The notes: a model not told the origin generated them from the sequence alone. A stretch of DNA of 64,000 bases from Bdellovibrionales bacterium (GCA_005776395.1 SXPJ01000026.1:19862-83861); one strand, 5' to 3'; shown: positions 17,447 through 26,659, counted from the stretch's first letter. Made by a program: numbers and translations.

Positions 17447-18295
17447 TTGAAAATAGCTTTTAACAGGTTTATCCGATGGGGGCTTTTTGCACTCTATTTG
17501 ACAGTTTTATTCACACTGCCTGTCACTATTTTGGGAAGCTATCTTGGGCTGGGTCTAGGCTTAACCTTTTCCTCTCTTGCCCTTTTTTTACTGCTTTTTC
17601 GGGGAGAAGAAAAAGTATTTAAGAAACTTAATTTGACCCACCTTTCTCTTGCTGAAGCTCCGGAAGTTCATCACCTAATTAAGGAACTAAGTCGCAGACT
17701 AAATATTCCACCTCCTAAAATTGCAAAGCTAAAAACTGAATCATTAAATATCGGGGTTTTTGGTTTGAGTCGAAAAAAAAGCGTCGTGATCTTGACCGAA
17801 GGGCTTTTAAAGACAATGAGTCGTCCCCAGCTCTCTGCTCTTCTGGGACGAGAGCTTACTGCCATTTGGTATGGAGATACTTTTCTATCCTCTTGGTTTT
17901 CTAGATTCTTGGCTGTTATTGAACAGATCTCTCTTTCCCACCTCTTAGCCAAGAGTTCAAAGGGGAAGAGATTTTATTCTCTTCAATGGGTCTTATCCCA
18001 AATTATATTTTTGCCTATAGCTTTAATACCTCAATATTTGCTCTTAGGAATTCGCCGTTCAACAAACTTAGACCTAGAATCTTTAAAACTTACTCAGCTA
18101 CCAAAAGACTTGGCTGAGAGTTATCGATTATTAGAGGTGTCAGCCCCCAGAAATGCACTTCGTACTCCGTGGAGTCTGAGCCCACTTTTTCTACTCCCCC
18201 CAACTACTTTAGATCCTATTTCAAAACTTATTTTTTCTGAGCCCTATAATTCGAAGCCTTTAGCTTCTCTAAATAAATTGAGACAATACACATGA
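17447..18295 (+). CDS. HtpX/M48-like membrane protein lacking the zinc motif
   Basis: About 282 residues with two N-terminal membrane helices (residues 11-48) and further hydrophobic stretches near 175-200, arranged like HtpX peptidases. The region SRPQLSALLGRELTAIWYGD sits exactly where M48 enzymes have HExxH followed by a conserved Asp, but both His are replaced (RELTA). I therefore read it as an inactive peptidase homologue. TTG 17447 has AGAAAGG six bases upstream and is preferred over GTG 17441, which abuts that site. The stop overlaps the ZIP gene (ATGA). Confidence 0.65.
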   Translation: MKIAFNRFIRWGLFALYLTVLFTLPVTILGSYLGLGLGLTFSSLALFLLLFRGEEKVFKKLNLTHLSLAEAPEVHHLIKELSRRLNIPPPKIAKLKTESLNIGVFGLSRKKSVVILTEGLLKTMSRPQLSALLGRELTAIWYGDTFLSSWFSRFLAVIEQISLSHLLAKSSKGKRFYSLQWVLSQIIFLPIALIPQYLLLGIRRSTNLDLESLKLTQLPKDLAESYRLLEVSAPRNALRTPWSLSPLFLLPPTTLDPISKLIFSEPYNSKPLASLNKLRQYT

Positions 18296-19020
18296 CGTTA
18301 TCTTTATCACTCTATGGAGTTCTAATTTTCTTAGCTGCCTTTATCGGTGGGCTATTCCCACTCTGGGTAAACTCAAAAAATGAAAACCATCTTAAACTCT
18401 TTATCAGTTTTGGTGCTGGGCTTTTACTTTCAATGGCTTTTCTACACATGATACCTGAAGCCTTTAAGCTGTTACCGCGTTCTTTTGGTATTTGGCTTTT
18501 AGCGGGTTTTTGTCTTTTGCTATTTCTGGAAAGATTTATCATGGTCCATGCTTGTGAAGAGCACGGATGCCATTATCACACCATAGGTATCGCCGCTTTT
18601 GTAGGTCTCACTATTCATGGTGTTATTGAAGGCTTTGCATTGGCTTCAAGTCAAATGGTAGCCAACTTAGGGCCTCTAGTATTGATAGCCATTGTATCTC
18701 ACAAGGCTCCGGCAGGAATTGCCTTAACCTCTATTTTGAAAATGGCCCATAAAAAACCAAAGCAAATTTTGCAGTTCGTATTGGGCGTTGCTCTCTCGGG
18801 TCCATTGGGAATTCTTTTAGCTTATTGGATTTTAAAAAACGAACACTATACTGCAACTGCTGGGATTCTATTATCGCTTTCGGCCGGTACTTTTTTATAT
18901 ATCGGTGCCTGTGACCTACTTCCAGAACTTCATCGCACTGATGGAGAAAAAGTTAAACGCTTAATCGCATTCTGTTTTGGTATTCTTGTAAGTATTCTTA
19001 GTGGATATTTAATCGAATAG
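18292..19020 (+). CDS. ZIP-family metal transporter
   Basis: 242 residues with seven or eight membrane helices. The paired TM4/TM5 metal-site motifs are HGVIEGFAL (near residue 105) and HKAPAGIAL (near residue 140), variants of the HNxxDG and HExPEG motifs of ZIP importers for zinc, iron or manganese. A HACEEHGCHYH loop between helices 3 and 4 (residues 86-96) is a likely metal-binding segment. ATG 18292 overlaps the stop of the HtpX-like gene, so the two are coupled and may work together. Confidence 0.85.
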   Translation: MTLSLSLYGVLIFLAAFIGGLFPLWVNSKNENHLKLFISFGAGLLLSMAFLHMIPEAFKLLPRSFGIWLLAGFCLLLFLERFIMVHACEEHGCHYHTIGIAAFVGLTIHGVIEGFALASSQMVANLGPLVLIAIVSHKAPAGIALTSILKMAHKKPKQILQFVLGVALSGPLGILLAYWILKNEHYTATAGILLSLSAGTFLYIGACDLLPELHRTDGEKVKRLIAFCFGILVSILSGYLIE

Positions 19021-19060
19021 GCAGTTTTCAACAACTCTCGCCGAAGGCTCCTTACAGATT

Positions 19061-20839
19061 TCACTTTTTACTCTTCTCAGCAGAAGGCACACGGCTATCT
19101 TTTTTTGCTTCAGCGGGAACTTCAAGAATAGCCACCTTACTTTCAATTTTCTTAACCATATCTGGATCTTTGCCTTTTGCTAAACTCGCTGCCTTTTTAT
19201 AAGCGGAAACAGCCTTGTCTATGTCATTTTTAGCTGAGTAAACATCCCCTAGGTGTTCAAAGACAATGGCCTCTTCCGGAATGATTTCTGCGGCCTTTTC
19301 CAATTTCTCAATAGCTGCAGCTATCTCACCTTTCTTAAATTTCACCCAAGCCAACGTGTCTGTAATGTAACCATCATTGGGACGAATGCTCAAAGCTTTA
19401 CTAGCCTTTTCTTCGGCTTCAGCTAAATTCTCACCTCTATCCGCGTAAAAATAGGCAATAAAATTTAGAGCATGTGCATGTTCAGGATTAGCTTCAACAA
19501 GTTGCTTCATTACCATCAGGGCCTCTTTTGATTTCCCTGTTTTATCGAGTAATGCCCCTTGAAAATACAGAAGCTTTTCGTCATTTTTAACCTGTTTTAA
19601 TCCTACTTTCAAAACTTTTAATGCTTCCGAATACCTCTTTTCACTTTCAAAAAGAGAGGCTCTTAGATCATAAAACTCTGGAACATCTTTATTTTTTCGG
19701 ATTAGCTCCTTAGAGAATGCCAATCCGTCTTTAATTCGATTAGATTCTTTGAACATATATCCCGCATGCAACATTGACTCTTGAAACATAGAGGATTCGG
19801 AAGAGACTTTCTTGAATTCTCCCAGAGCCAAATCCCACTGTTTCTGAGCTTGATAAACCCAACCTAAATAGAAATGAACATTGTCCGAACCCGGTTGTTC
19901 TTTTAAAAGCTTTAAAAACTTCTCTTTAGCTTTTTCATAGTTCTTCAACTCAAAATGCAACAAACCAACTTTAACCCTGGCCGTATAATCATCAGGTTGG
20001 CTTTCTTCATATTCAGAAAGAGAATCTAGTGCCTGAGCCAATTGATTCTTTTGAATATAGAGAAAAGCTAATCGTTTTTTAAATGGGCCTTGTCCTTGTA
20101 TTTTTGAATAAATCCGAATTGCTTCATCGATTTCATTGTCTTTCTCAAAAATCAATCCCAATGCAGTTCCCGCCTCAACAAATGAAGGACGTTGCTGTAA
20201 ACATTTTTCAAGATCAGCTTTGGCCTCATCGATTTGGTTTTTTTCAATATAAATTCTAGCGCGATAAAAAAATACAAGCGGATTGTCAGGGTTTTCTTTA
20301 ACTAATTTAGTTAATTGCTCGATAGCTTTTGCAGTTTCCCCCATTTCCGAATCCAACATAGCAATTAACAACCCAGCTCTCTGATTACTAGGATCTAGCT
20401 CCACAACCTTGGCATATTCCTCTCTTGCCGCCGAATAATTCTTATTAGCTGTCAGGACTTCAGCTAGATTAAATCTAAATTCAACCTTTTTAGGTTCGGC
20501 TTCGACTGCCTTGTTTCCTGTAGTAATCGCTTTATCTAAAGCCCCTATCTGAGCATACACCTTTGAAAGCTCATTATTAAGGTGCGCACTTTTAGGATCT
20601 CGCTGTAAAGCTCTCTCCAGAAACACAATAGCCTCGGCATATTTTTGCTCAAAAATTTTGTCTTTAGCCTTAAGATAATCTGACTCAGCCTCTCCATCAT
20701 CACCGCCCTGAAGCTCACTCTCTTTAGCGATATCAGACGAGCCATTATTTTCCTGTTTGTTTTTTATAGAATCCGCCCAAATGGCAGATGCCATAAAACA
20801 GGTTATTAGTAGATGACTTAGAAATAATTTAAACTGCAT
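19061..20839 (-). CDS. Exported tetratricopeptide repeat protein
   Basis: 592 residues beginning with a signal peptide (LLITCFMASAIWA) and then an acidic linker. From residue 50 to about 570 there are roughly fourteen TPR units, recognisable by repeated AEAI, ALxxDP and NPDNPL-type positions about 34 residues apart. TPR proteins act as scaffolds; this one should lie in the periplasm. The C-terminus is Lys-rich (PSAEKSKK). It stands alone with an unpaired transcript, and its partners cannot be inferred. Confidence 0.85.
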   Translation of the reverse strand: MQFKLFLSHLLITCFMASAIWADSIKNKQENNGSSDIAKESELQGGDDGEAESDYLKAKDKIFEQKYAEAIVFLERALQRDPKSAHLNNELSKVYAQIGALDKAITTGNKAVEAEPKKVEFRFNLAEVLTANKNYSAAREEYAKVVELDPSNQRAGLLIAMLDSEMGETAKAIEQLTKLVKENPDNPLVFFYRARIYIEKNQIDEAKADLEKCLQQRPSFVEAGTALGLIFEKDNEIDEAIRIYSKIQGQGPFKKRLAFLYIQKNQLAQALDSLSEYEESQPDDYTARVKVGLLHFELKNYEKAKEKFLKLLKEQPGSDNVHFYLGWVYQAQKQWDLALGEFKKVSSESSMFQESMLHAGYMFKESNRIKDGLAFSKELIRKNKDVPEFYDLRASLFESEKRYSEALKVLKVGLKQVKNDEKLLYFQGALLDKTGKSKEALMVMKQLVEANPEHAHALNFIAYFYADRGENLAEAEEKASKALSIRPNDGYITDTLAWVKFKKGEIAAAIEKLEKAAEIIPEEAIVFEHLGDVYSAKNDIDKAVSAYKKAASLAKGKDPDMVKKIESKVAILEVPAEAKKDSRVPSAEKSKK

Positions 20840-20978
20840 AGCACACCCTAGGTTAGTAGAGGATTCGTCTCTCTTATTTTCGGCACAGAGACAAATTTAG
20901 CTAACTAGAGAAAAGTGTGTTTTTTTACATAATTCAGAATTCGATTCTATCTATACTTTCAACTAGATAGAGTGATGA

Positions 20979-21560
20979 CTAAAACTGAAGTGCTTTTGAT
21001 CTATTTTTAACATCCGCTATGAAACGGTGCCACAATGAATTATATTTCTTTTCTCGATGCGCTACGACTTCGAAAGTTTGGTCCCCTGGAAAATTACTCT
21101 CGCTTACTAAAATATTTAAGGAGAGATCACTTGGCAAAATGTAGCTTTCCCCCAATTGAAACGAGGCTGATGAAAGACTAGCCTTTGAGGTTGTTTTGTA
21201 GGCTTGTAATGTATCTCTAGTAATTTTCTTTCCTGAAAGAATAAATTCCCCATATTCGAACTCTTTTTTATTTTCATCCAGACACTTCTTAAAAATAAGA
21301 GTATTTTTAATTTTCTTAAATTCAGACTCAAGCTGCTCATCCGTCAACAGCAGTGAAAAAAGCTTTCCGCTTTCAAAATACCGCTCTAAATCAGGCCAAG
21401 CATCTTCCATTTTCTTGCTAGGCTTTTCTCTGTAACTCTGCTCCACTACAACCGTACAAAAAATATCCACTAAGGAATGACGCTCAGGACTCTCAACCTG
21501 TTCGGCAGCCCAAGAGAATCGGGTAAATAGCATCAATAAACTTATTATTTTGCTCTTCAT
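20979..21560 (-). CDS. Hypothetical exported protein
   Basis: 193 residues with a short signal peptide (MKSKIISLLMLFTRFSWAAE) and AGGGGGAT before ATG 21560. The rest is charged, with two Cys (C35 in DIFCTVV and one in KKCLDEN) that could pair. No family is recognised. It lies between a TPR protein and a receiver-like gene on the same strand, separated by more than 50 bases on each side. Confidence 0.6.
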   Translation of the reverse strand: MKSKIISLLMLFTRFSWAAEQVESPERHSLVDIFCTVVVEQSYREKPSKKMEDAWPDLERYFESGKLFSLLLTDEQLESEFKKIKNTLIFKKCLDENKKEFEYGEFILSGKKITRDTLQAYKTTSKASLSSASFQLGESYILPSDLSLNILVSESNFPGDQTFEVVAHREKKYNSLWHRFIADVKNRSKALQF

Positions 21561-21614
21561 ATCCCCCTATAAAAACGCCCTTTAGCGTCACTGTAATAAC
21601 AAAAATTGGCCCTG

Positions 21615-22046
21615 TTATTTCTTCTCATACCTACTGTGGTTTCTAAAAAAATGGGTGAGTGGTTTTAGCTCTTGCCTTGTCCGAGGAAGCGGAAAACAGC
21701 TCTCGGCATTTTTAATCCCCCCATTTTCATGAGATGAAAACTGAATAACAGGAATACATTGATCGAGCTTTTTAATCTGTTTAATTAACTCTTTAGAATT
21801 CAAATCCTGATTGGCGTATGAATCAGCTAAGATCACAAGATCAAAGACATTATCGGTAGCACTGTAAAGGGTCTCCCAAGCAGTAAATCTTGAAACCACT
21901 TCAACTTCTTGTCCCAGCTCCCTGGATAAAAAATCCTTCAAGAGAGGCACCATCGTAGTATGAAGGCGTTTATTCTCATGAGAAAACAGAACTTTAAGTT
22001 TCTGAGTCCCAAACTCCACAATCGTATTAAGTTGTCGTTTTTCCAA
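21615..22046 (-). CDS. Receiver-like domain protein, probably non-phosphorylatable
   Basis: 143 residues whose spacing suggests a response-regulator receiver fold: KVLFSHENKRLH (strand 1), VFDLVILADSYANQ (strand 3) and IPVIQFSSHENGG (strand 4). The position of the phospho-acceptor Asp reads LAD, and the acidic pair after strand 1 is missing, so phosphorylation is doubtful. The start is TTG 22046 after GGGG. Resemblance is by pattern only; other Rossmann-like folds are possible. Confidence 0.5.
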   Translation of the reverse strand: MEKRQLNTIVEFGTQKLKVLFSHENKRLHTTMVPLLKDFLSRELGQEVEVVSRFTAWETLYSATDNVFDLVILADSYANQDLNSKELIKQIKKLDQCIPVIQFSSHENGGIKNAESCFPLPRTRQELKPLTHFFRNHSRYEKK

Positions 22047-22149
22047 CTTGCCCCCTGGTCACTGAGTCCAAATAATGTCAGAGCACTTTGTGCAAAGGGC
22101 TTGCCAGTTCTAAACTACTGTTTCGAACCTATTTTAAAGTTCTAAAACT

Positions 22150-23514
22150 TTATCTTTTGCCTGAACGAAATAAATTAAAGGGGCTGTAACTGCGAAGAAG
22201 GCTTTTGGTTAAAATGGGAACTGCAACATCTAGAAGAGAACTTTTAGTATCTAGCTGCTTGGCAACTCCTTCTACCATTAAGCAAGATCTAATCATAAGA
22301 ACATACCGATTAGGAATGAAAATTTGGTTTTGATGAGCCGCTTTAAACAGCTGATCTATTGTCTTTTTGATTTTTATATTTCTAACACCCATTTCTTTTA
22401 CTTCATCAAGAATCTTATCAATATCATTTTCAAATCTTATAAAATCACTGGATTTTCCAGGAACACCTAATTGATAAAGCGCTTTAGATAAGTCTTTCCG
22501 ATCTCTTCGTATAATCGCTAGCATGACTCTGATAAATCTTTTTCGGTCCTCACCCTCTAATTGTCCGACCAATCCCAGATCAATGAAAGCAATCTTGCCT
22601 GAATCTTCCAAAAAAAACAGATTCCCAGAATGGGGATCGGCATGAAAAAAACCATATTCAAAAATCTGTTCCAATACTGCCGAGGAGCTTAAAAATGCCG
22701 CCCTTTTTGCGGTTCTAGAATTCACTTTTATCTCAGATGCCTTTTTGCCTCTTATAGGCTCTAGAGCGATAATCTTTTTCGTTAACAGGTCTTTTTCATA
22801 AGTTGGAAAAACTACTGATGAATTCGAAAAGAAACTTCGGTTATTTTTTTGAAACCTATCTATGTTTTTGGCCTCTTCTTGATAATCAAGTTCCCGTAAA
22901 GTGGCCTGTTTAAAGTCGTTGAATGCGAGCTTTAAATTCAACTTAGGATAAAGAGAATCAAAAATAGTCACTGCACTTTCAATCAACAGCAGATCCAAGG
23001 TAACAATTTTCTCCACACCTGGTTTTTGAACTTTTAAAACAACCTCTCTTCCATCTTTTAAAATAGCAATATGGGTCTGACTTAGACTGGCTGAAGCCAA
23101 AGATTTTTTTTCAATCTTTTGTATAACCTCATTAAACTTTTTATTTCCCCACTCAGTTTTAAGAATCTTTTCTACTTTACGGTAAGAGATAGGGGGAACT
23201 CTATCAAATAGAATCCTAAGTTCAGTGGCTACAGAGTCTCCAACCCATTCAGGGCGCTGAGCTAACAATTGACCCAGCTTAATAAAACTAGGCCCAAGCT
23301 CCACAAAGGTTGTAGCTAAATTTTTTCCGAGGACAAAATCAAGAGACTTAGCTTCCCCTTTGGATTTTCTAACCTTGGCGACTCCTCGTTTTCCGATTTC
23401 AACTCCAAGGCTTTTAAGCGTTCCTGCAATCCCATACCTAGAAAAAACATAGCTAATCTCTTGAGATCTAAAAATGAGGGCTACTGGGGTGCTTATCCAA
23501 GAAACTAGATTCAT
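22150..23514 (-). CDS. ABC1/UbiB/AarF family atypical kinase
   Basis: 454 residues. The family hallmark KxGQ motif is present as FIKLGQLLAQRP (residues ~78-89), and the Ala-rich loop that replaces the glycine loop is ASASLSQTH. HADPHSGNLFF (near residue 292) and IDLGLVGQL provide catalytic and metal-binding Asp residues. UbiB-type proteins support ubiquinone synthesis and lipid handling at the membrane. A C-terminal transmembrane hairpin typical of UbiB is not obvious. No other quinone gene lies nearby. Confidence 0.9.
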   Translation of the reverse strand: MNLVSWISTPVALIFRSQEISYVFSRYGIAGTLKSLGVEIGKRGVAKVRKSKGEAKSLDFVLGKNLATTFVELGPSFIKLGQLLAQRPEWVGDSVATELRILFDRVPPISYRKVEKILKTEWGNKKFNEVIQKIEKKSLASASLSQTHIAILKDGREVVLKVQKPGVEKIVTLDLLLIESAVTIFDSLYPKLNLKLAFNDFKQATLRELDYQEEAKNIDRFQKNNRSFFSNSSVVFPTYEKDLLTKKIIALEPIRGKKASEIKVNSRTAKRAAFLSSSAVLEQIFEYGFFHADPHSGNLFFLEDSGKIAFIDLGLVGQLEGEDRKRFIRVMLAIIRRDRKDLSKALYQLGVPGKSSDFIRFENDIDKILDEVKEMGVRNIKIKKTIDQLFKAAHQNQIFIPNRYVLMIRSCLMVEGVAKQLDTKSSLLDVAVPILTKSLLRSYSPFNLFRSGKR

Positions 23515-23584
23515 AAATCTCTTATCGTTAAAACGATACTTTTTTGTGACTTGATTTACAGGCTAAGGAAAATAAAATATTCAA

Positions 23585-23748
23585 TTAATCCCTGAGTTCA
23601 GTTGCATGTAGTCCAGCGACGAGTGGATTTTGGTTGGCGACAAGGCGCTCCAACGACCGTGTACTCTTGGTACTCGTAGGAGGCGCAACAAAGCTCGGCG
23701 ACCAAAAACCGCCGGTCTGGACTAAATACAACTGAACTCAGGGATTAA
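23585..23748. repeat. Large imperfect palindromic element (about 164 bp)
   Basis: Outer arms of 20 bases, TTAATCCCTGAGTTCAGTTG at the left and its exact reverse complement at the right, enclose further inverted blocks (AGTCCAG/CTGGACT, TTTTGGTTGGCGAC against GGCGACCAAAAA, GGCGCTCC/GGAGGCGC) and a central GTACTC-TTG-GTACTC direct pair. The right arm contains the stop codon of the histidine kinase gene. No coding capacity is seen. It is richer in G+C than its surroundings. Confidence 0.8.
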
Positions 23749-25271
23749 GCTGCAACTTGAATTGAACTTGATTTACTTTTGTTTTTAGGAAGTAAAATTA
23801 CAAATCGAGTATTTAAAGAGGTCTCATCTAGAGTTAAAGTTCCTCCATGCTCCATAATAAGAGTGCGCGAAATTCCTAGTCCCAAACCAGTTCCTTTTCC
23901 CACCTCTTTTGTAGTGAAAAACTGGTCAAAGAGATTACTCCTGTAGGATTGAGGAATGCCAGCTCCACTATCTATCACTGAAATCTCAATATGCTCTTCC
24001 TTTTCTTTAATATCGATCTCAATCCATTTCATATTTAATGTTTCAACCGCATCACAGGCATTATTAATAAGATTAATGAGCACTTGAGATATTTGTGAAG
24101 GACGACACTCTATCAGCAACTGATCTGAAATAACTGTTGTTTTTAAAGAGATCTCATGGTTTTTAATCTTTTGTCGACACAAGGCTATAGTTTCATTAAT
24201 AATCAATTGTAAAGAGGTACTAATGAAAGGATCCTTTTTCCCCTCGCGAGCGAGTCGACGCATACCCTGCATTACACTAGAAATTCTTAATGCACTCTTT
24301 TCTATAGATTGTGCCATATCAATAATAACTGGCAAATTACTAAGCTCCTCTTTAACTATCTCTTGAATTTGATTTGAATAGCTCGTGATTATTGCTAAGG
24401 GGGTCCCTATCTCATGCATAATTTCAGCGGCCATCTTTCCAATCTCAGACAAGCGATTAGTTGAGATCAGTTGCATCCTCTGTTCTAAGGCTAGCCGTTC
24501 TGCGGCCCTCTTTTCTGTAATATCCATTCCAAAAACATCAATAGATTGAGATTTTTTATTAAAAACAAACTCCAGTAAAAAGATCTGATTCGAACTTAAA
24601 ATCTCCTGTCGCTGGATCTCATTAGTTTTGAGAACAGTTTGAATCACCTCTTGTTCAAGTGGCGGGACAAGACTCCCTTTTTGACAATTCCACACATAAA
24701 CTATAGGCATTGCTGCCGCATTGAAATAGTTTAAATACCCATTAAAATCGATCCGTAATATAGGGAAAGGGGATTCTGAAGGAATTCCTGCGGGACCATA
24801 CTTTTCTTGTTCTGTTTTAGTAGTCAACTCTTTTTCAAAGTGACTACTTTCAATTAATGCCTGTTCTGTTGTATGCACCAACATAAGGTAATCAAAAAGT
24901 GTATCATGAATACAAAAGTCGGAGAGAGAAATTCCTTTTGCGGTTAATTCTTCGAGATGTTCAACAACAGGGCTTCCTACAAATATCGTATAGGATTCAG
25001 AAGGCAGTAAAATTACCTGACCTTTGAATTTAAATCCATTAGCCTTATATTTAATTATTATCATCTCTTCTGGGATCAACACATTATCTGGCATTGATTC
25101 AGAAACCACTATTTGAAATAAATTCGATACCGTTTGATGAGAGTCGATTTTAGGGCATGCTTTTTTTATGGCTTGACTAGCCTCCACAATCACCTGTTTG
25201 CTATCAAAAAGAAAATAAAAGGCTGTGATCTTTTCTAAAGTGGATTTTTCGATGTTGAGTGTCTTTATCAT
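23745..25271 (-). CDS. H-NOX-associated sensor histidine kinase (HNOBA-like, PAS, HisKA, HATPase)
   Basis: 508 residues, cytoplasmic, with no membrane segment. Residues 1-140 resemble the HNOBA domain that accompanies H-NOX in soluble guanylate cyclases: KFKGQVILLPSES, FVGSPVVEHLEELTAKG and LSDFCIHD. Residues ~160-250 form a PAS-like domain. His286 in MHEIGTPL is the phosphorylation site, followed by NLINNACDAVE, DSGAGIP and GKGTGLGLG of the ATPase domain. It starts one base after the H-NOX stop, so the NO sensor and kinase form one unit. No response regulator is adjacent. Confidence 0.9.
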   Translation of the reverse strand: MIKTLNIEKSTLEKITAFYFLFDSKQVIVEASQAIKKACPKIDSHQTVSNLFQIVVSESMPDNVLIPEEMIIIKYKANGFKFKGQVILLPSESYTIFVGSPVVEHLEELTAKGISLSDFCIHDTLFDYLMLVHTTEQALIESSHFEKELTTKTEQEKYGPAGIPSESPFPILRIDFNGYLNYFNAAAMPIVYVWNCQKGSLVPPLEQEVIQTVLKTNEIQRQEILSSNQIFLLEFVFNKKSQSIDVFGMDITEKRAAERLALEQRMQLISTNRLSEIGKMAAEIMHEIGTPLAIITSYSNQIQEIVKEELSNLPVIIDMAQSIEKSALRISSVMQGMRRLAREGKKDPFISTSLQLIINETIALCRQKIKNHEISLKTTVISDQLLIECRPSQISQVLINLINNACDAVETLNMKWIEIDIKEKEEHIEISVIDSGAGIPQSYRSNLFDQFFTTKEVGKGTGLGLGISRTLIMEHGGTLTLDETSLNTRFVILLPKNKSKSSSIQVAA

Positions 25272-25272
25272 T

Positions 25273-25815
25273 TTAGTAAGTTACTTCAAACTCATCATGA
25301 TCATGACCATCTTTTTTGCTTTTAATTGAACGAATAGTCGCAGGTGTCTCAAATCGCTTTCCTAATCCTTTAACTAATCCTATCATCATTGAAGTCAAAC
25401 CTGGTCGATTGGAGTAGTAGTGAAGAATGAGAGAATGCTCTTTTTGATCGGTACAAATAATTTTAGGAGGGATAAGAGCGGGATGAGTCAGTCTAATTCT
25501 AGAATGAAGATTATTCATGTTAGATAAAAACTCTCCCACATTATTTCCGCACATTTTCACTAAATCCCCATAGCCCTCATCTGCAGTAAAGAGAATCCAA
25601 TACTCGCCAAATCCTTCAAGAGCCGCTTCTAAGGAGACACCTAATGTTTCAGCAGCAGCGATTGCTAGTTTATAGGTAATCTCATCCGGATAGGGCAACA
25701 TACTGACAAAGGTTTGCTCACTGACCTCTGCCTTTTCTCGAATTTTATTCCACCCCTCTTTACCTACTTTACTAGTCACAAAATCTTGAAGCCCTTTATT
25801 GACCAATCCATACAT
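25273..25815 (-). CDS. H-NOX heme nitric-oxide/oxygen-binding sensor
   Basis: 180 residues beginning MYGLVNKGLQDFV as in bacterial H-NOX proteins. His104 in NNLHSRIRL is the predicted proximal heme ligand, and Y133-x-S135-x-R137 is the heme-propionate clamp that defines the family. FGEYWILFTADEGYG (residues 69-83) is also conserved. In bacteria such proteins bind NO and control the neighbouring kinase or cyclase, which fits the gene placed directly downstream. AAAGGA lies before ATG 25815. The C-terminal tail (KSKKDGHDHDEF) is charged. Confidence 0.93.
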   Translation of the reverse strand: MYGLVNKGLQDFVTSKVGKEGWNKIREKAEVSEQTFVSMLPYPDEITYKLAIAAAETLGVSLEAALEGFGEYWILFTADEGYGDLVKMCGNNVGEFLSNMNNLHSRIRLTHPALIPPKIICTDQKEHSLILHYYSNRPGLTSMMIGLVKGLGKRFETPATIRSIKSKKDGHDHDEFEVTY

Positions 25816-25954
25816 AAAAATCCTTTCGTTTAAACCTCATTTTTTTTTAACAACCCCTAACCTCATAAATATCGGAAAAGATCTCTCTAATGTTTAGGAA
25901 TTGTTGTGATTATTCTACTTAACGAATTAACTCACAATTAAGATGACTTAGGTG

Positions 25955-26030
25955 CAGCAGTTCTCGAAGAGCCACAGTGCATGATAAAAAGCGGAGTCAT
26001 TCAAGAGTTTAAATATAAAAGTGGGACTAG
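25955..26030 (-). repeat. Half copy of the dispersed palindromic element, opposite orientation
   Basis: Read on the minus strand this matches the right half of the element at 26502-26659, including the terminal CGAGAA motif, the GCACTGTGG/GCGCTGTGA block and one 30-base arm. It ends beside the small Cys-rich gene at 26046. Confidence 0.6.
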
Positions 26031-26045
26031 CAAAAAAACAAAAAG

Positions 26046-26330
26046 CTACATTCCTTTTGAACAAACGCCCTTTTTAGGACACTCATCGATATGCCAATCG
26101 AGATCGCAGTATTCACTCTTTCCACAGGTGGAATCTTTCAAGCAGCATTTGTATTTTTTTGGGGGTGCATCAGCTTCTTTGATTGGTCTGGTTAGCGAAC
26201 TTCCGGAGACAGCAGGATCATTACTGGCTCCATGATTTACACTTTCCTTATCATCGGCTTGAGTTGTCCCCGTTAAACTGACGAAGATTGCAATGATAAT
26301 GAAAAATATTAGTCCGGTCCTTGCTACCAT
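26046..26330 (-). CDS. Small secreted cysteine-rich protein
   Basis: 94 residues from ATG 26330, which has GGGAGG eight bases upstream. A strong signal peptide (LIFFIIIAIFVSLTGTTQA) is followed by a Ser- and Pro-rich linker and a C-terminal module with six Cys spaced C-C-x5-C-x5-C-x8-C-x5-C. Three disulfides are likely, giving a compact knot-like domain. The family is not recognised. It lies alone, flanked by copies of a dispersed palindromic repeat at 25955-26030 and 26502-26659. Confidence 0.6.
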   Translation of the reverse strand: MVARTGLIFFIIIAIFVSLTGTTQADDKESVNHGASNDPAVSGSSLTRPIKEADAPPKKYKCCLKDSTCGKSEYCDLDWHIDECPKKGVCSKGM

Positions 26331-26501
26331 CAAAATCCTCCCATTTTCTGCATTTTATTTTATTAGTTAGTTTCCCCTAAAACAAGAAGTAAAGTAGTAA
26401 CCTTTTTGATTTTTTGGATTAGATAGATCATTTTCTATACTCCAAAATTTCGACGATTGTTGTGGGAATTAATAAGCACGACTTAGCGAGTTAATACGGC
26501 T

Positions 26502-26659
26502 GTACCATTGGGGTGATTTTATGGCAGTTCATTCAAGAATTTGGATATGAAAGTGGGGCGTACAGCGACTTTCCTTGGAGCTGGTAGCCCCATTTTCATA
26601 TCCAAATTCTTGAATGGCTCCACTTTTTATCGCGCGCTGTGACTTACCGAGAATCGCTG
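26502..26659. repeat. Dispersed palindromic element, copy 1
   Basis: Two 30-base arms (26530-26559 and 26587-26616) are reverse complements with one mismatch and enclose a 27-base loop that itself has CAGC/GCTG. About 28 bases to the left and 43 to the right are shared with copy 2. The surrounding stretch 26331-26703 holds no gene. The copy could form a long hairpin in RNA or DNA. Confidence 0.85.

Noticed and set aside
23585..23748. Integron attC site.
   Set aside because: No integrase gene or cassette array is nearby and the core-site spacing of attC is not present.
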